Part shown: positions 36,443 through 42,500 of the stretch, piece by piece | Position numbering within the stretch: the stretch's first letter is position 1 | Layout: the number at the start of each line of letters is the position of its first letter | NCBI GenBank assembly: GCA_030035585.1 | Contig: CM057481.1 | Location: 55,685,128 to 55,749,127 of the forward strand | Reading direction: 5' to 3' | From: Dugong dugon | Lineage: Eukaryota; Chordata; Mammalia; Sirenia; Dugongidae | DNA length: 64,000 nucleotides | Made by a program: the position numbers and the translations under genes | Notes under the pieces: model-generated | Databases searched by the model: none | What the model was told of the DNA's origin: nothing | Seen by the model: only the letters and a program-made list of their open reading frames with translations

Positions 36443-36579
36443 TCTTTTTGTTGAGATTTTTGCTTGAGTTAATTAAACTTTTTCCATTTTTAGAACTGGG
36501 ACTCATTGATGGGCAAGAACTGGCAGTTGCTGATGTCACCACACCACAGACTGTACTATTCAAACTTCATTTTACTTAG
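14342..36579 (+). CDS. UBA3: UBA3, NEDD8-activating enzyme E1 catalytic subunit (complete, 18 coding exons)
   Basis: The spliced frame gives 462 residues (human 463 as I recall), beginning [20 protein letters not shown]. Exons: 14342-14361, 14547-14588, 16390-16510, 17397-17477, 21262-21344, 23903-23983, 29247-29290, 29622-29686, 29970-30125, 30921-31023, 31170-31283, 34592-34645, 35176-35212, 35299-35380, 35711-35811, 35932-35995, 36090-36144, 36494-36579. All junctions keep frame. Role (family knowledge): with NAE1/APPBP1, UBA3 adenylates NEDD8 using ATP, forms a thioester on its catalytic Cys and passes NEDD8 to UBE2M/UBE2F for cullin modification. Seen: nucleotide-binding GAGGLG (residues 76-81), the E1 motif NLNRQ (108-112), zinc CxxC pairs C220/C223 and C364/C367, catalytic C237 in PMCTIA, and a C-terminal ubiquitin-fold domain (about 370-462). 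Intron 6 is U12-type. No disabling change seen. Confidence 0.97.
14547..14588 (+). CDS. UBA3: UBA3 coding exon 2 (42 nt, skippable in frame)
   Basis: Encodes [14 protein letters not shown], a basic helix, between acceptor TTTTAG and donor GTTAGT. It is exactly 14 codons, so skipping it joins exon 1 to exon 3 in frame. That corresponds to the shorter UBA3 isoform known in human. Confidence 0.93.
14589..16389 (+). other. UBA3: UBA3 intron 2
   Basis: The first 200 bp are the tail of the CpG island. A possible old MIR/L2 fragment lies at about 15385-15560 ('GCTCAAGGTCACAGTGCTAT'). Nothing else is recognised. Confidence 0.6.
16390..16510 (+). CDS. UBA3: UBA3 coding exon 3
   Basis: Residues 21-61, [20 protein letters not shown] onward, up to EPSTE. 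Acceptor TGTGCAG, donor GTGAGA, ends in phase 0. Confidence 0.95.
16511..17396 (+). other. UBA3: UBA3 intron 3
   Basis: AT-rich intron. No repeat family or conserved element recognised. Confidence 0.6.
17397..17477 (+). CDS. UBA3: UBA3 coding exon 4 (ATP-binding loop)
   Basis: Residues 62-88, 27 whole codons. Contains [17 protein letters not shown], the glycine-rich nucleotide-binding loop of E1 enzymes. Confidence 0.96.
17825..17985 (-). mobile_element. MIR fragment, reverse, in UBA3 intron 4
   Basis: 'GAGACACTGCAGAGATGTTA' followed by 'AATGATTTGCCCATCG' resembles the reversed MIR core, strongly decayed. Confidence 0.5.
18082..18158. repeat. Polypyrimidine (CT-rich) tract
   Basis: About 75 bp of almost pure C and T on the plus strand, inside UBA3 intron 4 and far from any splice site. 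It is a mirror-like low-complexity tract that could adopt triplex structure. Basic-repeat frames on the minus strand are artefacts. Confidence 0.85.
18160..19115 (+). other. UBA3: UBA3 intron 4, unassigned part
   Basis: No exon, RNA gene or repeat family recognised. Confidence 0.4.
19116..20095 (+). mobile_element. Old mammal-wide interspersed repeat, family not fixed
   Basis: A long purine-rich stretch has the wording of a familiar mammal-wide repeat: 'AGAGGGAACAGCAGGTGCAA', 'GGAAGTCATTGGAAGGATTT', 'GAGACCAGTTAGAAGGCTGC', 'TTAAGTTTGAGATGTCTGTT'. I recognise the pattern but cannot name the family with confidence. It includes a GGT/GGA-rich run at 19955-20005. Confidence 0.55.
20096..21261 (+). 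other. UBA3: UBA3 intron 4, distal part
   Basis: Ordinary AT-rich intron. Short TG-rich run near 20770-20800. No gene or repeat family assigned. Confidence 0.4.
21262..21344 (+). CDS. UBA3: UBA3 coding exon 5
   Basis: Residues 89-116. Contains [20 protein letters not shown] and LNRQFLF. The acidic pair in the DMD segment and NLNRQ are part of the E1 adenylation fold. Donor GTAAGT. Confidence 0.96.
21564..21647 (+). mobile_element. Tiny retroposed insert with 17-bp target duplication
   Basis: A 50-bp segment (21581-21630) ends in an AATAAA hexamer and A-rich tail. It is flanked by the identical 17-mer AAAGAAATCTACTGCAA at 21564-21580 and 21631-21647. The form is that of an extremely 5'-truncated L1-mobilised transcript end. 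The source transcript is not identified. Confidence 0.65.
21648..22500 (+). other. UBA3: UBA3 intron 5, unassigned part
   Basis: No gene or repeat family recognised. Confidence 0.4.
22505..22680 (-). mobile_element. MIR fragment, reverse, in UBA3 intron 5
   Basis: 'CCAGGCACTTTTTAAGCTCT', 'ATTGCATTTAATCTACAGGA' and 'GATTAAGTAATTTGGCAATG' match a decayed reversed MIR. Confidence 0.6.
22681..23902 (+). other. UBA3: UBA3 intron 5, distal part
   Basis: No exon or named repeat recognised. Confidence 0.4.
23903..23983 (+). CDS. UBA3: UBA3 coding exon 6, ends at a U12-type donor
   Basis: Encodes [20 protein letters not shown] and IPNCNVVP (about residues 116-143). The exon ends after two bases of a Pro codon at the sequence GTATCCTTT, the minor-spliceosome donor consensus. 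Confidence 0.95.
25123..25637 (+). mobile_element. MaLR-type solo LTR inserted in the L1
   Basis: A 515-bp block has the internal wording of an ERVL-MaLR LTR ('TATGGATTGAATTATGTCCG' near the start, an AATAAATTTCCCTTTGTTAA polyadenylation region near the end) and terminates in CA. It is flanked by a 5-bp duplication, GTGCA, at 25118-25122 and 25638-25642. The L1 sequence resumes directly after it. The open frames inside (25329-25592 and others) are not genes. Confidence 0.75.
25856..26818 (-). mobile_element. RTE LINE fragment, reverse, inserted in the L1
   Basis: Reverse complement of the 3' part of the RTE at 664-3883: tail ('GTTAAGTCGGTTCTGACTCT'), C-terminal region, and reverse transcriptase up to just past the active-site segment (reversed 'CATGTGCATATGGTAGGTTG' near 26610). 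5'-truncated and frame-broken. Confidence 0.85.
28085..28160 (+). mobile_element. AfroSINE 3' fragment
   Basis: 'CTATAGGTCAGAATCGACTT' and 'CAGTGGGTTCTAG' match only the tail of the AfroSINE. Confidence 0.6.
28383..28585 (+). mobile_element. AfroSINE in UBA3 intron 6
   Basis: Head 'AGGAGCCCTAATGGCACAAT', A box 'AGTTAAGTGTTCGGCTGC', B box 'TTTCGAACCCACC', 'GAAACCCTCTGGGGCAGTTG' and tail 'GAGTCGGAATCACTTGACAG'. Confidence 0.88.
28586..29246 (+). other. UBA3: UBA3 intron 6, end of intron
   Basis: No repeat recognised. Contains the U12 branch-site-like sequence at its 3' end. The open frame at 29005-29307 runs through the intron into exon 7 and is not an independent gene. Confidence 0.55.
29247..29290 (+). 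CDS. UBA3: UBA3 coding exon 7
   Basis: 44 nt encoding [14 protein letters not shown]. Acceptor TTCAG, donor GTAAGT. The exon begins by completing the Pro codon split by the U12 intron. Confidence 0.95.
29622..29686 (+). CDS. UBA3: UBA3 coding exon 8
   Basis: Encodes [20 protein letters not shown] and ML, residues 158-179. Acceptor CATAG, donor GTAAAG, ends in phase 0. Confidence 0.95.
29970..30125 (+). CDS. UBA3: UBA3 coding exon 9
   Basis: Residues 180-231, 52 whole codons. Contains [20 protein letters not shown] and the first zinc pair ACIEC (C220, C223). Confidence 0.96.
30140..30198 (+). mobile_element. AfroSINE tail fragment
   Basis: 'TTATGAGTCAGCATTGACTT', 'GATGGCTGTGG', T-run and TTTGG: only the RTE-like 3' tail is present, just after exon 9. 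Confidence 0.6.
30199..30920 (+). other. UBA3: UBA3 intron 9
   Basis: AT-rich intron. No repeat or element recognised beyond the SINE tail at its start. Confidence 0.45.
30921..31023 (+). CDS. UBA3: UBA3 coding exon 10 (catalytic cysteine)
   Basis: Begins [20 protein letters not shown]. The Cys in PMCTIA is residue 237, the thioester-forming cysteine, and falls at the same number as in the human long isoform. Donor GTAATA. Confidence 0.97.
31170..31283 (+). CDS. UBA3: UBA3 coding exon 11
   Basis: Encodes [20 protein letters not shown] through TYRLTQG, in the catalytic cysteine domain. Acceptor AACAG, donor GTAAGT. Confidence 0.95.
31284..31974 (+). other. UBA3: UBA3 intron 11, proximal part
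   Basis: Nothing recognised. Confidence 0.4.
31975..32415 (-). mobile_element. L1 3' end fragment, reverse orientation
   Basis: Starts with a poly-T run and then 'GGTTTACAGAACAAATAGTT TCTCATTAAACAG'. The same wording appears after a poly-T run at 58611. This is the A-tail and 3' UTR of an L1 read backwards. Confidence 0.65.
32420..33010 (+). mobile_element. L2 LINE 3' end
   Basis: 'GGGGCCTTTCCCTTGCTGTT', 'TGCTCAAATGTTACCTCCAC', 'AGGCCTTTCCTGACCAGCCT' and 'TTTGGCATATAGTAGACGTT' are in L2 order on the plus strand. Confidence 0.75.
33011..33904 (+). other. UBA3: UBA3 intron 11, unassigned
   Basis: No gene or named repeat recognised. Confidence 0.4.
33905..34085 (+). mobile_element. MIR SINE
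   Basis: 'GTTAAGAATATGCACTTTGG', 'CTGGGTTCAAATACCATCCC' and 'GTTACTCAATTTCTTCCTGT' match MIR on the plus strand. Confidence 0.75.
34327..34532 (+). mobile_element. AfroSINE, 12-bp target duplication
   Basis: Well-preserved head ('GGGGCCCTGGTAGTGCAGTG'), A box, B box ('GGTTCATACCC'), 'GTCGGCTTCCGTAAAGATTT', and tail 'TGAGTCGGAATCGACTTGAC'. Flanked by TGTGTTAAAATA at 34315-34326 and 34533-34544. It sits about 60 bp upstream of exon 12. Confidence 0.93.
34592..34645 (+). CDS. UBA3: UBA3 coding exon 12
   Basis: Encodes [17 protein letters not shown] with the flanking split Gly and Ala codons. 54 nt, acceptor TTCAG, donor GTGAGG. Confidence 0.95.
34646..35175 (+). other. UBA3: UBA3 intron 12
   Basis: Nothing recognised beyond splice sites. 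Confidence 0.5.
35176..35212 (+). CDS. UBA3: UBA3 coding exon 13
   Basis: 37 nt micro-exon encoding [12 protein letters not shown]. Acceptor TTCAG, donor GTAATA. Confidence 0.94.
35299..35380 (+). CDS. UBA3: UBA3 coding exon 14
   Basis: Encodes [20 protein letters not shown] and YTFEAERK, ending at residue 361 in phase 0. Confidence 0.95.
35381..35710 (+). other. UBA3: UBA3 intron 14
   Basis: Short AT-rich intron with no recognised element. Confidence 0.5.
35711..35811 (+). CDS. UBA3: UBA3 coding exon 15
   Basis: Begins [20 protein letters not shown]. The CPAC pair (C364, C367) completes the zinc site with the pair in exon 9. The ubiquitin-fold domain starts here. Confidence 0.95.
35932..35995 (+). 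CDS. UBA3: UBA3 coding exon 16
   Basis: Encodes [20 protein letters not shown] and LQ in the C-terminal ubiquitin-fold domain that recruits the E2 (family knowledge). Confidence 0.95.
36090..36144 (+). CDS. UBA3: UBA3 coding exon 17
   Basis: Encodes [18 protein letters not shown]. Acceptor TCTAG, donor GTATTT, ends in phase 1. Confidence 0.94.
36401..36440. repeat. (TG)20 microsatellite near the last UBA3 acceptor
   Basis: Twenty uninterrupted GT units on the coding strand, ending 53 bp before the first base of exon 18. They are followed by a T-rich stretch leading to the acceptor. Confidence 0.97.
36494..36579 (+). CDS. UBA3: UBA3 coding exon 18 and stop
   Basis: Encodes [20 protein letters not shown] and VLFKLHFT, then TAG at 36577-36579. 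The human protein has one further Ser, as I recall. Confidence 0.96.
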
Positions 36580-37290
36580 GAAAAATAAATCTGTATATAA
36601 TAGAAGAGTCATGAAAATATTATCCTGTGTGGATGCTAAGAAATTCAATGTCATTTTTAGCATTAGTGTTACTGGAATTTGATTTTTTTTTTTATATAAC
36701 GAACCATTCTTTTTTAAACTTCATAACTTTCCCTTGAAGACAGAATTTTGGGGTTGGTGCCTGTAAGCATTTTCATTAACAATATGTGAAATGGTGCTGG
36801 ATAGAGAGATGATGTGCAAATACATTGCTTCTCTTAGAGGAGAGGAAACACCCGCTTGTGCGTGAATTTTGTTTGTTGTGGTCAAAGAATGCATTCCTAA
36901 CCTTCAGTTGGGCACCCACATATACAAAAGATGCCCCTTTTGAGAAAGTAAGAAAATTAAGTTTGAAATAACATTACCACCTATTTGACATTCAGAGCAT
37001 ATTGAACATAATGTATTTCTTGCTTGTTTCAATATTCATTTAATTGTGGCTGTCCAGATGAATATAAATTATTGCAAAGGGTTATCTTGTCCATAATAAT
37101 TTGTAAATGGTGTAATGGCTGAATACCTGTGCGTGGAAATGGGGATATTTTCATGTATTTATTTGCTGTGCCATTGAGGCCAATATGCACAATATTAAAG
37201 CCAAGATATTTAAAAGAATTTAATGTTCAAACAGTTATCACTGATGCTTTTGCACTATTTATTAATAAAATCATATATTGTCTACTTTTT
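36580..37290 (+). other. UBA3: UBA3 3' UTR with probable polyadenylation signal
   Basis: AT-rich sequence after the stop. An AATAAA at 36584-36589 is almost on top of the stop codon and probably too early. The AATAAA at 37264-37269, about 690 nt downstream, gives a 3' UTR of plausible length and is my preferred end. Cleavage near 37285 is inferred. Confidence 0.55.
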
Positions 37291-39000
37291 TAAACTGAAA
37301 TTTGTAAAATTAAGTAGTTCCATAGTAATGTAGGAGTAATTTTTAAATGTATAATAGAATTGCCAACACAAAATTGTTATTGGCCCTGAATTAATACTTC
37401 TGTTACAGTGATTTTTACACTAAAGATCTGTTGATTTAGTTTAACTTGCATGAACAATGTTAATGAAATATAATATTTTTTTATTATGATCTTTCAGAAT
37501 ACTTTTTTCCCTAAAGGACTAAAGCTTAAAACAAAGTTAAGCATAAAGCTTAAACAGAGTTAAGCATAAGTACTAAAAATGCGTTCTAGTATCTTAATAT
37601 GGGAACATGTACTACCTGTTCTCACTCTTTGTTCTTGACATAGAGACAGTTTTTTTTTTTTTTTTTTAGTTTAAGAACTTTGTGATTACGTGTCACTGGG
37701 TTTTCATTTGTTATTCTTTCTAGCTCCATATTGACAAATAATTTAAATTTTATTAGTAACCATACAGGATAAATGCATATGCTTTACTTAAAAAGTTATA
37801 GATTCAGCTTGAATTTTTGAAAGTGAAGGAGCTGACATTTAACACCTCCTAAATACAGGTGGTATATAGTAATTCTTAAAATAGCCTTTTGAGAAGGTGA
37901 CAGTGTCCACATTTGAGAGCTGAATAGTTTTAGGTTTAGGTCATTTACCCAAAGCTGTGCAATAAGGAGTTCTGGAATAGGGATTCCAGCCCTTATGTGC
38001 CCCAAACCTTTTCCTCAGACTACTTAGCTGAGCTGTTTGGGAGTACCTGAGCTACTTAATGCTACTTGTGTAGATTACTAACTTTTAAGTTTTTACATGC
38101 AAATTTTTATTGACATTATATAGAATGATTGGAAGACAATATGTGGTTTTTTTTTTTTTTTTTGGTTAAAGGAACAAAAAATTCCTTTATGGCACAGTGC
38201 CTTGTACAGTCGGGTAAAATACTGAAAATGGCTATGGGGAACAGGCAGGTAAGGCAAATAACTACAGCAAGGGAGTGTGTATTAAGACCGCATGGGTATC
38301 CAATTTTTAAAAAGAAGCTGGAAATCTGGATTTTTGCATGAAATTTGGCTTTTTAATAGTGGTAGAATTTTATATTTAACATGGGTGGGGAGGGGCAAAC
38401 CAAACAGCTGCGACAAAATAGGAAGGCCAGAAATGTCAGATTTCTTTATGTGGCCAAATGTTTGCCAAGATAATGCACTAAGAAAAAGATACATTTTAAG
38501 TAATAGGTACAATGCACATTGATAGGGAAAGTTTTAGTGCTTCTTAAATTGGTTTTCACTAGGGCAGCGGGTGTCCATTGTGAGGTGAAGCTTGGGCCGT
38601 ATGTACCACCTATTCTACCGTTTGGAGACAATGTCCATGTGTGATCTTACGTCTACCGTTACTCGCTTTGATGGCTGTTTATTTCTGTGCGTTAGGCTGA
38701 GTCAAGTGTTATACAATCTTCAGTCTTTTCACGCAGACTCAAGCCAGGTCCCTCCCTAAGGCCAAGTTAACACAGAGCTTATTAAAATATTTAAGATAAA
38801 GGGCTAAGAGTAAGGAACTGTGAGACCTGAACTTCTTTTTTTTAATTTTTATTATTGCAATTATTGCTGGCAGAGCGCTGGCTCTTAGCACGTAAGGGAA
38901 GGAACCCATTAGAAAACTCTTACTCCTCTCGAGGAATCGCTTCTGGTGGTAACAACAGTTTTGCCCTTGGGTGATTGCCCATTCTGCGTCTGGAATCTGT
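37291..39000. other. UBA3-TMF1 spacer
   Basis: AT-rich. A decayed reversed MIR is likely at 37840-38000 ('AGGTCATTTACCCAAAGCTG'). Poly-T runs lie at 37651-37668 and 38146-38164. No gene recognised; overlapping open frames at 38282-38522 on both strands resemble nothing. Confidence 0.45.
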
Positions 39001-39377
39001 GCTCTGCCGGAACCGTCGTTCCGTGTTCCTCGGTAACTAAGGGCAACTCTGGGCTTCCGGATGTGACGTCCACGTTCTAGACCCTTTCTTCCGTCCCTCG
39101 ACGGAACCTCTGGGCTCCGGGATTCAGCAGTTGTGTACGTGGAAGAAGGCGGCGCATGCGCAGACCGCCCCTCCGCCTTGACTGTGCGGGAAGGGCTGAG
39201 GGTCAGGTCTCTGGCGCGGGGGAGACGGTCCCGTCATGGACCCCCGCTGACAGCCCGCCGACGGAACAAGAAGGTGAGGGCGTCTGCTGCACCCCTCCCC
39301 GGGCTTGAGCCCGGGCGGCCTGGCCCCTTGGCCTTCTTCCTCGGAGCTGCCGCCGTCTATGCGGCTGAGGAGGGGAG
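39000..39377 (+). promoter_or_regulatory. TMF1: TMF1 CpG-rich promoter and 5' UTR
   Basis: GC-rich and TATA-less. Visible motifs: an ETS-like GCTTCCGG at 39053-39060, a CRE-like TGACGTC at 39064-39070 and a palindromic NRF1 site GCGCATGCGC at 39152-39161. A four-codon upstream frame starts at ATG 39236 and stops at 39250. A second upstream ATG at 39359 overlaps the main start out of frame. The transcription start is not mapped. Confidence 0.65.
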
Positions 39378-39519
39378 ATGAGCTGGTTCAACGCCTCCCA
39401 GCTTTCCAGCTTCGCCAAACAGGCGCTGTCCCAGGCCCAGAAGTCCATCGACAGGGTGCTGGACATCCAGGAAGAGGAGCCGAGCGCCTGGACCGACACC
39501 ATTCCTTACGGAGAGCCGG
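39378..39519 (+). CDS. TMF1: TMF1 coding exon 1
   Basis: Encodes residues 1-47, MSWFNASQLSSFAKQALSQA through TIPYGEP, then donor GTAAGT in phase 1. The start is supported by the conserved MSWF N-terminus and a purine at -3. Confidence 0.96.
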
Positions 39520-42500
39520 GTAAGTAGGAGCAGCCGTCCACGGGCTCCGCTGGCTTGTGTTCCGAAGCAGACAGGTTAAGTGACACCCCTTCCTCGCTGG
39601 GGTCGGAGGAAGCGATTTCTCCCCGGCCCGTCCCCTTCCCAGTGCTTCTGTAGTCTGTGAGTCGGTCTTTGGTTTTTTTCTGAGGATAACCCAAGCCCAG
39701 GCGCTTTCTTGCCCCTGGCCGGCCTTGGGTATGGGCTGATGTCGGTGGCCTCCCACCGCCCTCCCTGGACACGGCTGCAAGCACAACATAGCCTTCCCGA
39801 ACCTCGAATCGCACCCCTGACGGCTCGCTTCGGGCACTCTGGCGCCGAGATCTGAAGGAGGCTAATCAGCAGGGGTAGGAGGAACAATACCTAATATTTA
39901 GTGAGCATTTCGTGCTTGGCATCGTGTGATGTGCTTTATGGCTTTCTAGTCTTCAAAACAGCCCCTCGAGCTAGATTTTCTTATTTTCCGGGTTTTAGGA
40001 AGGCTCAGAGAGGCTAAGTAACTTGCCTTGAGTCACACAGCGAGTGGGGGACTGAATATGCTGGAGGTATTACCCAAGGAAACTATGGCCCAGGATTTTT
40101 GGTTTGCATCACATTTTATTTCTAAATAGCCATGTCTGTCTGTCGGATTCGGTGAGCGTAATCTTTACTCTCGGTTTTAAGTCCAAGGAACAGTTTAACG
40201 TTCTGGTGTGTGGGGTAGAGATTTTCAGGTTTTGCGGGGTGTGAACCTTTGTGTGAAAAAGAGTAAGTTATTCTTGACTGTTCCTTCTTTTATGGTTTCT
40301 GTTTTTAATTTTACGTCTTGAAAAGTCAGAACCTAAATTTGAGATGGCTCATTTTAAGATATTTTGATCCTATTGCTTTTTACGAGATGTTACATGACCT
40401 TATTTTTTCTTAGATAACCCACATTTTCAATTACCAAACTTTAGAGGAGACAGAATATATTTAAATACAAAAATGTTTGTTTTCTGAGAACTGGGGCTTG
40501 AATTGTGCAATATACTTTATTTTTTAAAACAGATTATCTGGAATAGTCTTAGGTTTTAGTGAAATGTTATAAACTTTTATTGATCACCTACTATGTTTTT
40601 GATTGCAGTCATTCAGAGGTGACTATAAGTCTTCAGAATGGAGTAATTTTAATGGATATCAGTTAACCCTGGAATTTATAGAAGATATTCTCCAAGAGGC
40701 AAATTTGGCTGCTGTCATTCATTAAGATGACTTAATAAATGTAATCAGCAGGCCTAATCTTGCTTATTCGTTTGCATCTTTAATTTCAATTTTCTCCCTT
40801 TTTTTACCCCCCATTTTCATATACTGTACAAATGGACATAAAACTATGTCCCCGAACTGAGATTTCCTACATACTTTTCATCCCAATCGCCTTTGATGTC
40901 ATATTAAGGGATAGACTTTAATAGGGCTTGATGGTTTTTAGGAGCTTTTAGTTACTTGAGTTCCTTCCACCAGCTTCTAATTGTGCAGAATTTGTGATAA
41001 TTCTGCTCAGCCACTTTTAAATTTAGAAAAGGAAGAGAGGACTTTTAAAAAGAAACGTTTTAAACGTTTTAGCCAATATGCCATTTTTGTTTATCGTTGG
41101 GCTCTTTATTAGTGTCTGTTTCTGTGACTGATGTAATAATTACCTTTTTTTTAAATCTGGAACGTAGTTTTCTCCTTAGTGGATTTGTTTTTTGTTTTTT
41201 TTTCTTTTTTAAATCGTAGTGTAAACTATGGAGTCCCTGGGTGGCACAGTTTGCCCTTGGCTACTAACCAGAAGGCAGTTTGACTCCACCCAGAGGCACC
41301 TGAGAATAAAGTCCTGTCAGTCTACTTCCGAAAGATCACAGCCATTAAAAATCCTGTGGAACACAGTTCTACTTTGACACGCATGAGTTCACCTACCATC
41401 TATATAAAAAAATCAATAAAAAGCACATTTCTGAAATTCATAATGGCATTCTCCTAATTGCTGACATATTTTGGAATTTGAGAACAAAACTTTTCTGTTA
41501 GAGTAGATGAAAATGAATTGGTTCTCTAGAAGTTACTGTTCCCATCAATTTGATTTTGTCTTTGGAAAAGCATGTTTGTCACTAGTATTTTGGGTTCAGT
41601 TTTTGAGTGTTGCCCTCTGTTTAGCTTATGACTCTGTTTTGTTGTTGATATTGCAAGAATGAAATTAACATGAAACTGAATAGTAGGTGGGGTCATTTTG
41701 CAGTCACCTGTGAGGTGCATGTTCTTGTGAGGTGAAACATCTGTATCTTGGACTTCTCATGGATTACATAACAAATGCCATAACTTTCTTATTTGTTGTG
41801 GGAGGGAATAACATGCTATACTTGCTTCTGGTTGGCCAGGCCAGGTTGGGTCTTCTACTGTGTTTCTAGTCTCTTGGGTAGCTCCACGCCAGTCTTCCTC
41901 TTTAAGGCCCAAGTTAACCTGGCAACTAATTAATTATGTAGTAAGCAAGGAGTTTAAAAGATGAAAATTACAGGTTGTATTACAGAGTTTTCCTTTCTTT
42001 TTATTTATAGTTGTATTGCATTATAATAAATAATAATGTAATACGTGGTGTTTTTGTTTTTGTTTTTGTCAAAGGAATAAGTTCCTCTGTTAGTGGAGGA
42101 TGGGATACTTCAGCTTGGGGCTTAAAATCAAGCACTGAACCTCAGAGTCCACCGATTGCCTCTCTTAAAGCAATTACAAAGCCAGTTCGGAGGACTGTGG
42201 TGGATGAATCTGAAAATTTCTTCAGTGCCTTTCTCTCTCCAACGGATGTCCAGACCATTCAGAAGAGTCCAGTGGTATCAAAACCTCCAACTAAATCACA
42301 ACGACCGGAAGATGAAGTAAAAAGCACTTTACAGGAATCCTTGCACACTGGACTGTCAAGAACAACTGAATCAACAGAGACAAAAGTAAAAGACTCGTCT
42401 CCATGTGCACCAGGGGAAACTCTGGCGGTAGATACTCTGTCACCTAAAACTGAAGGCAAGGATGAAGAAATTGTTAACAAAGAATCTGACATGAAGGTGC

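Noticed and set aside
42011..42074. Upstream extension of the TMF1 exon 2 frame
   Set aside because: It is intron sequence that happens to lack a stop. The splice acceptor at 42074/42075 is needed to join the exon 1 frame.
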